Positions 14,953 to 23,570 are shown, counted from the stretch's first letter. The stretch is DNA of 25,149 bases from Angelakisella sp. (GCA_020024515.1 JAHHTR010000024.1:1-25149), one strand, 5' to 3'. Notes: generated from the letters alone by a model not told the origin. Translations and numbers: made by a program.

Positions 14953-16165
14953 ATATTATTATGATTTCTTTCAATAGCTGTGTCACTTTTTCCATAGAAT
15001 TTACACATACATACTCATATTTACCATGGAAATTGTGTCCGCCTGTGCATAGGTTTGGACAAGGCAGACCCATAAAGGATAATCTTGCACCGTCTGTGCC
15101 GCCACGGATCGGAGAAATAATAGGCTCAATACCCAATTTCTCCATAGCAAGTTTTGCATTATCGATAAGATGTATACATGGTTCTACTTTTGCTTTCATA
15201 TTGTAGTAGCTGTCACTCATTTTAAGCACTGCTGTATTTGCACCGTATTTTGTATTTATAAATTCGCAAGCATTTTGCATAAACTCTTTTTTCTCTTCAA
15301 AAAGTTTCATATCATGGTCACGAATAATATATTCCATAGTAGCTGTTTCAACACCACCGTTAATTGTATCCAAGTGATAAAATCCCTCATAACCCTCTGT
15401 TGATTCAGGTCTTTGGTGAACAGGCAACAAATTGTGTAGTTCCATAGCAATAAGTATTGCATTCTTCATCATATTTTTGGCACTGCCTGGGTGTATACTT
15501 GTACCGTTAATTGTAATAACCGCACCTGCCGCATTAAAGTTTTCATACTCTATTTCACCAAGTGCTCCACCATCAACTGTATAAGCATAGTCAGCATCAA
15601 AATTTTCGATAGGGAATTTATCTACACCACGTCCAACTTCTTCATCAGGAGTAAATGCAATTTTAATTTTTCCATGCTTAATATCTTTGTTATTTAGTAT
15701 TTCTTCGGCAAATGTCATTATCTCCGCAACGCCAGCCTTGTCATCAGCACCAAGTAATGTTGTACCGTCTGTTGTTATTAGGTCTTGACCAATATAATTG
15801 AGTAGGGCCGGATACTCAGAAGTTTTTAACACAATATTCTTCTCTTTGTTCAAAACTATATCCTGTCCGTCATAGTTTTCTACATATTGTGGATTAACGT
15901 TTGTACCACTGATAGCAGGGCTTGTATCCATATGTGAAATAAAAGCAAGCGTAGGTGTCTCATAATCAACTGTTGACGGAATTTCTGCTGTAACATAGCA
16001 ATTTTCATCAAGATTTACATTTTCAGCACCCATTGCTTTTAATTCTTCAACCAATAATTTTGCAAGATTAAATTGCTTTTGTGTACTTGGTATTGTATCA
16101 ACATTATCTTGTGATTCTGTATCAATTTTTACATATCTCAAAAATTTATCTAATACTTTCTTCAT
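14936..16165 (-). CDS. pepT: Peptidase T (tripeptide aminopeptidase)
   Basis: PepT is a cytosolic di-zinc M20B aminopeptidase that removes the N-terminal residue from tripeptides, aiding peptide nutrition. The 409 residues carry the metal-site signatures HMDTSPA (His78, Asp80), [12 protein letters not shown] (Asp141 bridging), TPDEEVGRG (catalytic Glu175, Glu176) and TVDGG (Asp198). Substrate and last zinc contacts lie in [25 protein letters not shown] and [10 protein letters not shown] (375-384). Every catalytic position expected for PepT is present, and the length is standard. A strong TGGAGG site precedes the ATG. It opens the pepT–yihY–recD2–comF unit. Confidence 0.95.
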   Translation of the reverse strand: MKKVLDKFLRYVKIDTESQDNVDTIPSTQKQFNLAKLLVEELKAMGAENVNLDENCYVTAEIPSTVDYETPTLAFISHMDTSPAISGTNVNPQYVENYDGQDIVLNKEKNIVLKTSEYPALLNYIGQDLITTDGTTLLGADDKAGVAEIMTFAEEILNNKDIKHGKIKIAFTPDEEVGRGVDKFPIENFDADYAYTVDGGALGEIEYENFNAAGAVITINGTSIHPGSAKNMMKNAILIAMELHNLLPVHQRPESTEGYEGFYHLDTINGGVETATMEYIIRDHDMKLFEEKKEFMQNACEFINTKYGANTAVLKMSDSYYNMKAKVEPCIHLIDNAKLAMEKLGIEPIISPIRGGTDGARLSFMGLPCPNLCTGGHNFHGKYEYVCVNSMEKVTQLLKEIIIIYATKK

Positions 16166-16211
16166 AAATGTTTTCCTCCAATTAAATTATTATCAAAATT
16201 TATATATTAAC

Positions 16212-16240
16212 CATATAAATATAATAAGTGTAAAAAGCAA
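16212..16240 (-). promoter_or_regulatory. Possible promoter of the pepT unit
   Basis: On the minus strand TTGCTT (16240-16235) and TATATG (16217-16212) are 17 bases apart, about 45 bases before the pepT start. Other AT-rich pairs nearby are nearly as good, so the exact site is uncertain. Confidence 0.4.
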
Positions 16241-16317
16241 TATTTATAACTTTAACGCACTGATAATAGTATACCATAATCACTTTTTATTTGCAATGTA
16301 AAGAAAAATCGAAAAAG

Positions 16318-16353
16318 ACAAAAAAGAGATATGCAAAATCTTGCACATCTCTT
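16318..16353 (-). terminator. Terminator after ispH-rpsA
   Basis: On the minus strand AAGAGAT (16353-16347) pairs with ATCTCTT (16330-16324), extended by a G·T pair and TGCA/TGCA around a six-base loop. A T run follows. It ends the long rpiR-to-ispH-rpsA transcript. Confidence 0.85.
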
Positions 16354-16378
16354 CTATATTTGTCAAAATAACGTTAAA

Positions 16379-18346
16379 TTATTCTGCAACTTCTTCTGTT
16401 TTTTCTTCTACTGATTCCTCAGCATCTTCCAAAAGAGCCTTAATGGATAGGCTAGCACGTTTCTTATCAAAGTCAAGCTCTGTGATTTTAGCTTCTACAA
16501 CATCACCAACGTGTAGTTTGTCGCTAACTTTCTCAACATGCTCTTTTGATATTTGTGAAATGTGGATTAGACCATCAACACCAGGAATAATTTCAGCAAA
16601 TGCACCAAAAGCTGTTAGTGAGATAACTTTTGTGCTAACTGTATCACCAACATTGTACATTGTTCTGATTTTTTCCCATGGATTTTCTTTATCTTTTTTG
16701 TAGCTTAGAGAAATCTTCTTGTCAGCTTCATTAATATCTTTTACTGTAACTGTTATTTCGTCACCAACACTAACAACTTCTGATGGGTGTTTAACACGTA
16801 GCCATGTTAGGTCTGGTAAAGCTATTCTACCATCTACACCACCGATATCAACAAATACACCAAAGTTTGTAATGCTCTTAACTTTACCTGTGTATTCCTT
16901 ACCAACAGCTATATCTGCCCATACTTTTTCTGCTTGCTCACGACGTTCTTCACGTTTTAGAACAGCGATTGAACCAATGGCACGATGGCGTTGACGATTT
17001 GTTTCAAGAATTTTAAATGTTACTTCTGTATTTACAATAGAATTTAGGTCACCATTACGAGCAACACCTGTTTGACTTGCCGGAACAAAAATTTTTACTC
17101 CGTTTGTCAAAACAAGAACGCCGCCTTTGATAACTTCGATTACACGACCTGTTAGTATTTCGCCTGTTTCTGCTGCATTCATAACTCTTTCAAAACCTGC
17201 AACTGCATCAAGTCTCTTTTTAGAAAGCATTATTGTACCTTCTACATCGTTTACTCTAACAGCGATTAGTTCTACTTCATCACCTGTTTTAACGATATCG
17301 CTTGGTTTTAAACTTGGATCATCTGTCAATTCGTTTAGTGGTACATAACAAGCATATTTTACACCACAGTCAACAAGTATTTCGTTATCTTTAACTTTAA
17401 TAACTGTTGCTGTAACCCTCTCTCCATTATGTACACTTTTGAAGGATTCGTTTAGCATCTCTTCAAAGCTCATTTCATTAGTAATGTTATCCAAATTGCT
17501 CATGGATTTTTGAACCTCCTTAATTATACAATCAGGCGTCGATGCACCTGCTGTAATTCCAATAATAGTTTGATCGTTTATGCTACAAGTATCAATATTA
17601 CTTATATCATCTATATTTTCAACCAAATATGTACGACAGCTTTGTTGACAAATCTTAAAGAGTTTCTGGGTGTTAGAACTATTCTTTCCACCAATCACAA
17701 TCATTAAATCACATTTACTAGATAAATCCAATGCTTCTTGTTGTCTAACAACAGTCGCTTTACATATTGTATCAAAAATAATTGCATTTGTACATAGTTT
17801 TTTTAATAATTTTTCAGATTTCTTCCATTCTTCTACATTAAAAGTAGTTTGAGCTACTAAAACAGTAGGATTTTTGATATATTTATCATCATTTTCTATA
17901 ATTTTTTCAAGTTCTTCTACGGTTTTAAAGCAAACTACCTTATTTTTACAGTGCCCTATTATACCGATAACTTCAGGGTGAGTACTGTCACCAGCCAAAA
18001 GCACATTTGCATTTTCATCAATATCTGCCACAATACTATGTACTTTTTTTACAAAGACACATGTTGTATCTATATAATCAATATTTTTGTCTCTCAAATC
18101 CGTATAAGTTTTCTCTGTTACACCATGCGCACGCAAAAGCAAAGTATCACCCTCGTGCAAAGTTTCCATATCGTCATTACGAACAACACCAAGGCTTTCA
18201 AGTTCATGGTTTACAATAGGATTATGCACAAGCTCTCCCATAATATACAAGGGCTTTATTTTTTTTGCGCTGTCAAAAGCTATTTCTACCGCTTTACGCA
18301 CTCCTCCGCAAAATCCCGCTGTCTTAGCGACTATTACTTTCGGCAA
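16379..18346 (-). CDS. ispH: IspH–ribosomal protein S1 fusion (HMBPP reductase + S1 domains)
   Basis: This is a two-part protein of 655 residues. Residues 1 to about 285 are IspH, the iron-sulfur enzyme making IPP and DMAPP in the last step of the MEP pathway. Its three cluster cysteines (13, 96, 195), His41, His74 and His123, and the VAQTTFN (164-170) and GGKNSSNT (219-226) segments are intact. After a short acidic linker, about 308-635 holds four S1 RNA-binding repeats, each with a GxV-type strand, for example TGKVKSITNFGVFVDIGGVDG. An acidic tail ends the protein. The fusion is known from many Clostridia. The start is a TTG at 18346 with a strong AGGAGG nine bases upstream, and it overlaps plsC by 23 bases. 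The rpsA half is the likely S1 gene of this organism. Confidence 0.95.
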   Translation of the reverse strand: MPKVIVAKTAGFCGGVRKAVEIAFDSAKKIKPLYIMGELVHNPIVNHELESLGVVRNDDMETLHEGDTLLLRAHGVTEKTYTDLRDKNIDYIDTTCVFVKKVHSIVADIDENANVLLAGDSTHPEVIGIIGHCKNKVVCFKTVEELEKIIENDDKYIKNPTVLVAQTTFNVEEWKKSEKLLKKLCTNAIIFDTICKATVVRQQEALDLSSKCDLMIVIGGKNSSNTQKLFKICQQSCRTYLVENIDDISNIDTCSINDQTIIGITAGASTPDCIIKEVQKSMSNLDNITNEMSFEEMLNESFKSVHNGERVTATVIKVKDNEILVDCGVKYACYVPLNELTDDPSLKPSDIVKTGDEVELIAVRVNDVEGTIMLSKKRLDAVAGFERVMNAAETGEILTGRVIEVIKGGVLVLTNGVKIFVPASQTGVARNGDLNSIVNTEVTFKILETNRQRHRAIGSIAVLKREERREQAEKVWADIAVGKEYTGKVKSITNFGVFVDIGGVDGRIALPDLTWLRVKHPSEVVSVGDEITVTVKDINEADKKISLSYKKDKENPWEKIRTMYNVGDTVSTKVISLTAFGAFAEIIPGVDGLIHISQISKEHVEKVSDKLHVGDVVEAKITELDFDKKRASLSIKALLEDAEESVEEKTEEVAE

Positions 18347-18953
18347 CCGGTACTCCCTCCTTATCCATAAGTATATTTATGCCTTCCATTATTTTCTTTG
18401 TTGCTCTTTTAAGCGCTGCCGCACTTTCCTCATCAGCAAATAATTCTTCATAACTTATAGGCTCACCATAAGCTACTTTTATTTTCTTAAAGGGACGCAA
18501 ACCTCCCTCATATATTATTGCGCAAGGGATAACACCGCATCGCGACTGTTTTGCCACAAGTGCTGTGCCCGATTTTCCGCGTGAAGGACGAATATTCTTG
18601 CCACGTGTACCCTCTGGAAAAATTCCCACTAAATTTCCTTCTTTTATTTTATCTATAAAAGGATTCAGAGCATTGACATCACCATCACCGCGACTTATCG
18701 GCAACGCTCCGCATTTTCTAAAAAACCAATTTGCAAATTTGTTTTCAAAAAGTTCTTTTTTCCCCATATATGTTATAGGGCGTTTCGGTATACCATGCGA
18801 TATAAACAAAATATCACTTAATCCCCTATGATTTGGCGCAATAATATATCCACCTGTTAGCGGTACATTCTCACGATTTATGTATTCTATACGGAAAAAT
18901 ATCGCATAAAAAATTTTTGAAACCCAAAAAGCAAACCAATACATACCACCCAT
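18324..18953 (-). CDS. plsC: 1-acyl-sn-glycerol-3-phosphate acyltransferase (PlsC family)
   Basis: The family transfers an acyl chain to lysophosphatidic acid to give phosphatidic acid at the membrane. The 209-residue protein has the catalytic HX4D motif as NHRGLSD (His42, Asp47) and the substrate motif FPEGTRGK (112-119). PISRGDGD (85-92) and VIPCAI (141-146) are typical PlsC blocks, and the N-terminus is hydrophobic. The ATG at 18953 directly abuts the cmk stop (TAA then ATG), with AAAGGAT ten bases upstream. An alternative ATG three codons later is possible. The gene sits between cmk and ispH-rpsA, the arrangement seen in many Clostridia. Confidence 0.9.
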   Translation of the reverse strand: MGGMYWFAFWVSKIFYAIFFRIEYINRENVPLTGGYIIAPNHRGLSDILFISHGIPKRPITYMGKKELFENKFANWFFRKCGALPISRGDGDVNALNPFIDKIKEGNLVGIFPEGTRGKNIRPSRGKSGTALVAKQSRCGVIPCAIIYEGGLRPFKKIKVAYGEPISYEELFADEESAAALKRATKKIMEGINILMDKEGVPVAESNSR

Positions 18954-19622
18954 TTACATTTGTATCCTTTCTTTGATTATGTTTGATATATATTTTACCG
19001 ATTGGTTAAAATCCATATCACTTGTATCAACAAGAACAGCATCATCTGCTTGTTTTAGTGGAGCTGCCGCACGAGATGAATCGTTTTCATCACGTTTTAT
19101 AACATCTTTAAGCACTTCTTCAAATGATACATTCTCATCTTTTTCCTGATATTCTTTCAGTCTGCGTGCTGCACGAACTTCCGCTTTTGCTGTCAAAAAT
19201 ATTTTTACTGTCGCATCAGGCAAAATTACAGTGCCTATATCTCTGCCGTCCATTATAACACTGTTGTGCTTTGCAAGGTCTCTTTGTGTGTCAAGTAAAA
19301 ATGCACGGACCTCAGGAATAGCCGATACATTAGAAGCACCCATTGATACTTCTGCTGTACGAATATTATCCGTAATATCCTCATTATTTATATATATTCT
19401 TTGTCCTTGCTCTGTAAAATTTATAGAAATTTTTATACTGTCAAGTTTTGGTACAATAGAATTTACATCTTTTGTATCAATATTATGATTTATAAAATAC
19501 AGTGCTATTGCTCTATACATAGCACCTGTATCTACATGTATTATTTGAAATTTTTTTGCTATTTCTTTTGCTATTGTGCTTTTGCCGGCTCCTGCCGGAC
19601 CATCTAGTGCAACTGAAAACAT
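18954..19622 (-). CDS. cmk: Cytidylate kinase
   Basis: Cmk phosphorylates CMP and dCMP to the diphosphate, feeding CTP for nucleic acids and CDP-lipid precursors. The 222-residue protein has the P-loop GPAGAGKS (8-15) and DTGAMYRAIA (31-40). The CMP-specific MDGRDIGTVILPDA, the lid RRLKEYQ and the RDENDSSRAAAPL segment are also present. Length and motifs are those of the long bacterial Cmk with an NMP-binding insertion. A good GGAGG precedes ATG 19622, 15 bases after the flavoprotein gene. The stop codon touches the plsC start, so the two are co-translated or at least co-transcribed. Confidence 0.95.
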   Translation of the reverse strand: MFSVALDGPAGAGKSTIAKEIAKKFQIIHVDTGAMYRAIALYFINHNIDTKDVNSIVPKLDSIKISINFTEQGQRIYINNEDITDNIRTAEVSMGASNVSAIPEVRAFLLDTQRDLAKHNSVIMDGRDIGTVILPDATVKIFLTAKAEVRAARRLKEYQEKDENVSFEEVLKDVIKRDENDSSRAAAPLKQADDAVLVDTSDMDFNQSVKYISNIIKERIQM

Positions 19623-19637
19623 AACTATTCCTCCAAA

Positions 19638-20888
19638 TTAATCATATATCATAGAATTTATTGCATTTACCGCTGTTGAAAATGCTATTTGCAAATTAAA
19701 TCCACCTGTAAATGCATCTACATCAATTACCTCACCTGCAAAATACAAGTTTTTACATAGTTTGGACATCATTGTTGTCGGATCAATCTCTTTAACTTCT
19801 ACGCCACCACCTGTAACTATTGCCTCCTCTATTGGTCGAAAACCGACTGGTGTAAGTTGAAAGTTCTTGATTATATTGACAAGATTTTGACGTTGTTCCT
19901 TTGTTATTGTATTAATTTTTGTATCAGATGTCAAGTCGGATAGATTTATAACAGGAATTATCATAGCTCTCGGCAATAACAGTCCCAATACATTTGATAA
20001 TGATTTATTAATATTATCTGCAAAGTCACGCAAAATACGTGTATTCAGTTTTTCGTTATCGAGTGCCGGCTTTAAATCTATTGTCAGTTTATATGTATCA
20101 ATAGGCTTTTGCATATATGACGATGCAGATAATACAAGTGGACCTGATACACCAAAATGAGTAAAGAGCATTTCTCCTATTTCACTGTATATAGGTTTCT
20201 TTTTTCCATTTTCCCAAAGAGACAAAACTACGTTTTTAAGTGAAAGGCCCATCATATCGCAACAATAGTCTTCTTTACAGCATATTGGTATCAGTGATGG
20301 TCGAAGTAATGTTACAGTATGACCTACACTTTTTGCAAGCTTATATCCCTTACCGGTACTTCCGGTGACAGGATAACTCTTGCCACCTGTTGCTATCAAT
20401 ACATAATCTGCCAAAAGCTCATCACCGTTTTTCAGTACTACTCCTTTTACGGTTAGTCCTCCGTCATCGGTTATTTCTGTAATCAATTCCTCAACACTGT
20501 CAAAAATTATATCTGTATGATATTTTTTAGCAGTGCTTACAAGTGCATTTACAACATCGCTTGCTTTGTCTGACAATGGAAAAACTCTGTTTCCCCGTTC
20601 GGTTTTTAACGGTACACCCTGTTCCTCAAAAAAATTCATTACATCATCAGGTGTATAGCCATATATACTACTATATAAAAACTTTTTGTTTGTAAGGGTA
20701 TTTTTTAATATGTTTTCCGGTGAAGAATTATTTGTAACATTACATCTACCCTTACCTGTAATTGCAAGCTTTTTACCCAGTTTGCCTGAATGTTCTATCA
20801 GAACAGTTTCCAAACCGTTCTTTGATGCGGTGCATGCTGCCATTAACCCTGCCGCACCACCACCGACTATTATTAATTTTTTAGACAT
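19638..20888 (-). CDS. NAD(P)/FAD-dependent oxidoreductase, HI0933/YhiN family
   Basis: This is a 416-residue flavoprotein of the HI0933/YhiN family; the substrate is not established. The N-terminal dinucleotide fold has GGGAAG (9-14) with an acidic residue after the second strand (Glu32). The family signatures are GKLGKKLAITGKGRCNVTN (35-53), a central ATGGKSYPVTGSTGKGY, and a C-terminal FAGEVIDVDAFTGGFN followed by LQIAFSTA. Length is usual. The ATG overlaps the rpiR-type stop (ATGTCTAA), so translation is probably coupled to the regulator. In many Clostridia the same gene sits before cmk, which suggests a conserved but unexplained link to the lipid and isoprenoid genes downstream. Confidence 0.9.
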   Translation of the reverse strand: MSKKLIIVGGGAAGLMAACTASKNGLETVLIEHSGKLGKKLAITGKGRCNVTNNSSPENILKNTLTNKKFLYSSIYGYTPDDVMNFFEEQGVPLKTERGNRVFPLSDKASDVVNALVSTAKKYHTDIIFDSVEELITEITDDGGLTVKGVVLKNGDELLADYVLIATGGKSYPVTGSTGKGYKLAKSVGHTVTLLRPSLIPICCKEDYCCDMMGLSLKNVVLSLWENGKKKPIYSEIGEMLFTHFGVSGPLVLSASSYMQKPIDTYKLTIDLKPALDNEKLNTRILRDFADNINKSLSNVLGLLLPRAMIIPVINLSDLTSDTKINTITKEQRQNLVNIIKNFQLTPVGFRPIEEAIVTGGGVEVKEIDPTTMMSKLCKNLYFAGEVIDVDAFTGGFNLQIAFSTAVNAINSMIYD

Positions 20889-21759
20889 TTACGTGTTCCT
20901 CGTTATTTCTTTCATATACGTTGTATTCGTCCCATATTTTTTCGAGTGCCTCATAGGACTTTGCTATCTCGCTCTTTTTTTGATTACCTATTGCAACAAT
21001 AAGCGCATTAATAAGGCTCATTGGTGCAACAAGTGAGTCTACAAAAGATGCCATATCACTTTTTGCCACAAGTGTTATATCAGCTATTTGCGCAAGCGGT
21101 GCCGATTCAGAATCTGTAATGGCAATAACAGTTGCGCCACGTTTTTTTGCAAACTGTGCCGCTTTTAATGTTCTCTGTGAATATCTTGGAAAAGTAATGG
21201 CGATTAATACATCACCTTTCTCTATTCTGATAAGCTGTTCAAATACTTCACTGCTGCTTGTAGTACCTATTGTGCGTACATTAGAAAAAATGTGATTAAA
21301 ATAGAAAGCCAAAAATCCACACAAAGAATTTGAACTTCTTATCCCTATTATATAGTGATTATTTGCATTGATTATTGTTTCAACCGCATTTGCAAAACTA
21401 TCCCTGTTTATTTCTTCAAGTGTTCGTTTAATTTTTTCCGCATCAAGAGTAAGCACACGTGAGAGGATTTCAGAAGAACTGAGTTGCTCATTCATTATCT
21501 CCATACGTTGTATAGATGTCAGTCTGTTTCTTATAAGCTCTTGTAAATTTTTTTGCAGCTGTGGGTAACCGTCAAAACCTACTTCTATTGCAAAACGAAC
21601 AACTGTCGATTCACTCACACCAACTGTTTCACCCAGTTTTGCGGCTGTCATAAATGCTGCTTTTTCGTAGTGTTGCAATATATATGTAGCAATAAGTCTT
21701 TGTCCTTTTGAAAATGTATGCATTAATTCATGTAATTGCTTTAAAAGGTCATATTTCAT
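20881..21759 (-). CDS. RpiR/MurR family transcriptional regulator (HTH + SIS domain)
   Basis: This 292-residue regulator has an N-terminal helix-turn-helix of the RpiR type (about 1-77; KLGETVGVSESTVVRFAIEVG at 41-61). A SIS sugar-phosphate-binding domain follows (about 125-260, with IIGIRSSNSL and GDVLIAITFPRYSQ). Such regulators sense a phosphosugar and bind AT-rich palindromes. The start ATG 21759 follows AGGAGA. It is the first gene of the unit reaching to ispH-rpsA, under a promoter that carries a perfect inverted repeat, so it probably controls its own unit. The ligand is unknown; no sugar enzyme lies nearby. The eight-base overlap with the flavoprotein gene makes the regulator part of the same operon. 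Confidence 0.88.
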   Translation of the reverse strand: MKYDLLKQLHELMHTFSKGQRLIATYILQHYEKAAFMTAAKLGETVGVSESTVVRFAIEVGFDGYPQLQKNLQELIRNRLTSIQRMEIMNEQLSSSEILSRVLTLDAEKIKRTLEEINRDSFANAVETIINANNHYIIGIRSSNSLCGFLAFYFNHIFSNVRTIGTTSSSEVFEQLIRIEKGDVLIAITFPRYSQRTLKAAQFAKKRGATVIAITDSESAPLAQIADITLVAKSDMASFVDSLVAPMSLINALIVAIGNQKKSEIAKSYEALEKIWDEYNVYERNNEEHVNV

Positions 21760-21807
21760 AAATATCTCCTATCTATCCATTCTCACATTTATCATATTGT
21801 TATTAAA

Positions 21808-21830
21808 TTATTATTCAAATTAAATAATAA
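21808..21830. promoter_or_regulatory. Candidate operator: 8+7+8 perfect inverted repeat
   Basis: TTATTATT (21808-21815) and AATAATAA (21823-21830) are perfect mirror arms around seven bases. The right arm contains the -10 of the minus-strand promoter. Repressor occupancy would block transcription of rpiR and the genes behind it. The binding protein is inferred from position, not shown. Confidence 0.5.
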
Positions 21831-21852
21831 CAAACCACAATTAATAAATCAA
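21824..21852 (-). promoter_or_regulatory. Promoter of the rpiR–HI0933–cmk–plsC–ispH-rpsA unit
   Basis: On the minus strand TTGATT (21852-21847) and TATTAT (21829-21824) are 17 bases apart, with an extended -10 TG. The leader is about 60 bases. No other clear promoter is visible before 16379, so the whole five-gene unit may depend on it, although internal promoters inside genes cannot be excluded. Confidence 0.7.
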
Positions 21853-21980
21853 GTACTTTAACAGTATTTTTGCAAGTTTTCTGATTAAAAATTCATTTTT
21901 ATATACATTTTCATTTTAAACTTTGTATAAAATCACTTTATTTGCAAATATATAAATGTATATTTTAATTATTCTGCACA

Positions 21981-22015
21981 AAAATATGCAAGAGCACATA
22001 TAAACTCTTGCATAT
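21981..22015 (-). terminator. Terminator of the 75-residue orphan gene
   Basis: A perfect 11-bp stem ATATGCAAGAG (21984-21994) pairs with CTCTTGCATAT (22005-22015) around a ten-base loop. A TTTTT run on the minus strand follows. It begins ten bases after the stop codon, strong support that the small gene is real and transcribed. Confidence 0.88.
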
Positions 22016-22025
22016 TAAAAGACTG

Positions 22026-22253
22026 CTATTTTTTTGTTTTAGGGTATTTATTTATACTTTTATTGCTATTATCAGAAAAATAAGGATAATTATATATATC
22101 ATTATAATTATCCGCTACTTCGTCATTTAAAACAGCACTTGGTGTAAGTCCTGTGTAGCCTGTTGAAGATACCACTTCATCATTATCTAGTATTTCATTA
22201 ACATAACCATCAGGCTGCTCGTGCAACATTTCAAATAATTTATGGGTTTTCAT
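22026..22253 (-). CDS. Orphan small acidic protein (75 residues), unknown
   Basis: I do not recognise this protein. It is soluble by appearance: no signal peptide or membrane segment. The middle is acidic and rich in Asn, Asp and Tyr (about 42-60), a GYTGLTPS turn lies at 32-39, and the end is basic (KYPKTKK). It is likely a real gene for two reasons. AAAGGAAG lies ten bases before the ATG, and a strong terminator begins ten bases after the stop. A -10-like TATAAT stands at 22314-22309 on the minus strand without a clear -35. It is monocistronic, transcribed toward the rpiR unit and divergent from rplM. Confidence 0.7.
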   Translation of the reverse strand: MKTHKLFEMLHEQPDGYVNEILDNDEVVSSTGYTGLTPSAVLNDEVADNYNDIYNYPYFSDNSNKSINKYPKTKK

Positions 22254-22558
22254 ATTAATGACACTTCCTTTGCTTTTTATTTTGTCCTACACAAAGATGT
22301 CTTCTAATATTATAACCATAAAAATCAAAATAATAAATATTTTAATTATAAGATTTAAAGCAATATATTTCTATTTATATGCTTAATTATTAATGATTAG
22401 TAGTATATAATGATATTTTATTCTTATTCTGTTTAATTTAATTATTTTACAATTTATATAAAAACAAAATTGGCAAATTAGAAAAACAGAGAAAAACAAA
22501 GCAAACAAGAGATATTTAAAGATATTGTGTGATATATTTAAAAAATAAAAAAAATGTG
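22254..22558. other. Divergent intergenic region, small gene / rplM
   Basis: A very AT-rich gap. It holds the ribosome binding site and possible -10 (22309-22314) of the minus-strand small gene, and borders the rplM promoter on the right. I see no further gene, repeat or hairpin in it. Confidence 0.6.
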
Positions 22559-22586
22559 TTGACAGTAAATTTTTTTATGCTATAAT
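22559..22586 (+). promoter_or_regulatory. Promoter of rplM–rpsI
   Basis: A perfect TTGACA (22559-22564), a 16-base spacer and a perfect TATAAT (22581-22586) with extended -10 TG. Transcription should begin near 22593, just before the leader hairpin. Confidence 0.9.
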
Positions 22587-22592
22587 ATGAAA

Positions 22593-22662
22593 TGTCACTT
22601 CGTGCCATATTCTTAATAAATGGCACAATTAAAGAAGAAAAATATTTAGGAGGAAAAACAAT
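22593..22662 (+). ncRNA. Probable L13 leader (autoregulatory mRNA structure)
   Basis: The transcript leader has a perfect 7-bp hairpin, GTGCCAT (22602-22608) with ATGGCAC (22620-22626), and an 11-base AU-rich loop. A purine-rich linker and the rplM binding site follow. Firmicutes rplM mRNAs are known to carry an L13 leader at this place, bound by L13 for feedback. The position fits; I could not compare the loop with the family consensus. Confidence 0.55.
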
Positions 22663-23091
22663 ATGGCAACATTTATGGAAAAACCAGCAAATGTTAAGCG
22701 TACATGGTACATTCTTGACGCTGCTAACAAACCACTTGGCCGTACAGCTGCAAAAGCTGCTATGTTACTTCGTGGTAAACATAAACCTACATTTACACCA
22801 CACGTTGACTGTGGCGACCACGTTATCGTTATTAACTGCGACAAAGCTATTTTAACAGGTAACAAAGGTGAACAAAAAATGTATCGTCACCACTCAGGTT
22901 GGGTAGGCGGACTAAAAGAAGTTAAATACTCAACACTAATGGAAAAAAATCCAGAGAGAGCTATGACAGTAGCTATCAAAGGTATGATTCCTGATAACAC
23001 AATAGGTCGCAAAGCAATGACTCGTTGCAGAGTATTTGCAGGCGCTGAACACAACCATGCTGCACAAATGCCGGTAGCATGGGAGAAATAA
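22663..23091 (+). CDS. rplM: 50S ribosomal protein L13
   Basis: L13 is an early-assembly protein of the large subunit. The 142-residue protein matches the family throughout: [20 protein letters not shown] near the start, [28 protein letters not shown], the central [25 protein letters not shown], and a C-terminal YAGxEHxHxAQ-type motif seen here as [19 protein letters not shown] site lies upstream. It heads the two-gene rplM–rpsI unit, with rpsI 18 bases downstream, under one strong promoter and a leader hairpin. No truA or ECF transporter genes precede it, unlike in many Bacillota. Confidence 0.98.
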   Translation: MATFMEKPANVKRTWYILDAANKPLGRTAAKAAMLLRGKHKPTFTPHVDCGDHVIVINCDKAILTGNKGEQKMYRHHSGWVGGLKEVKYSTLMEKNPERAMTVAIKGMIPDNTIGRKAMTRCRVFAGAEHNHAAQMPVAWEK

Positions 23092-23109
23092 TGAGAGGAG
23101 GACACAAAT

Positions 23110-23508
23110 ATGTACGAGAGTAAACCATACTACTACGGTACAGGTCGTAGAAAAAGCTCTGTTGCAAGAGTAAGATTGTACGTAGGTACAGGTAAAATAA
23201 CAATAAACGGTAGAGATATAGACGATTACTTTGGTCTTGATACACTAAAACTAATCGTTAATCAACCACTGGAACTAACAAACACACTAGGTCGTTTTGA
23301 CATTGTTTGTACAGTTACAGGTGGTGGTGTTAGTGGTCAAGCTGGCGCTATCCGTCACGGTATATCAAGAGCACTACTACTACACAGCGATGAAATGCGT
23401 CCTCTACTAAAGAGAGCAGGATTCCTAACACGTGACCCAAGAATGAAAGAACGTAAGAAATACGGTCTTAAAGCTGCACGTCGCGCTCCACAATTCTCAA
23501 AAAGATAA
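23110..23508 (+). CDS. rpsI: 30S ribosomal protein S9
   Basis: S9 sits in the small subunit head and its C-terminal tail reaches the P-site tRNA. The 132-residue protein shows [30 protein letters not shown], the Gly-rich [21 protein letters not shown] start of the core, [14 protein letters not shown], and the invariant basic tail ending in FSKR. AGGAGG lies just before the ATG. It follows rplM by 18 bases, the universal pairing, and a strong terminator follows. Confidence 0.98.
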   Translation: MYESKPYYYGTGRRKSSVARVRLYVGTGKITINGRDIDDYFGLDTLKLIVNQPLELTNTLGRFDIVCTVTGGGVSGQAGAIRHGISRALLLHSDEMRPLLKRAGFLTRDPRMKERKKYGLKAARRAPQFSKR

Positions 23509-23527
23509 TTATTTATTTCAAGCAATC

Positions 23528-23570
23528 GGCTTGTTATCGAGGTTTTCCTCGATGGCAAGCCTCTTTTTTA
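23528..23570 (+). terminator. Terminator after rpsI
   Basis: GGCTTG (23528-23533) pairs with CAAGCC (23556-23561), and inside it ATCGAGG (23536-23542) pairs with CCTCGAT (23547-23553) around a TTTT loop. A T run follows. This is the strongest hairpin in the window. Confidence 0.93.

Noticed and set aside
22592..22855. Plus-strand 87-residue frame over the rplM leader and start
   Set aside because: It lies out of frame with rplM, has no binding site and would begin at the transcription start.
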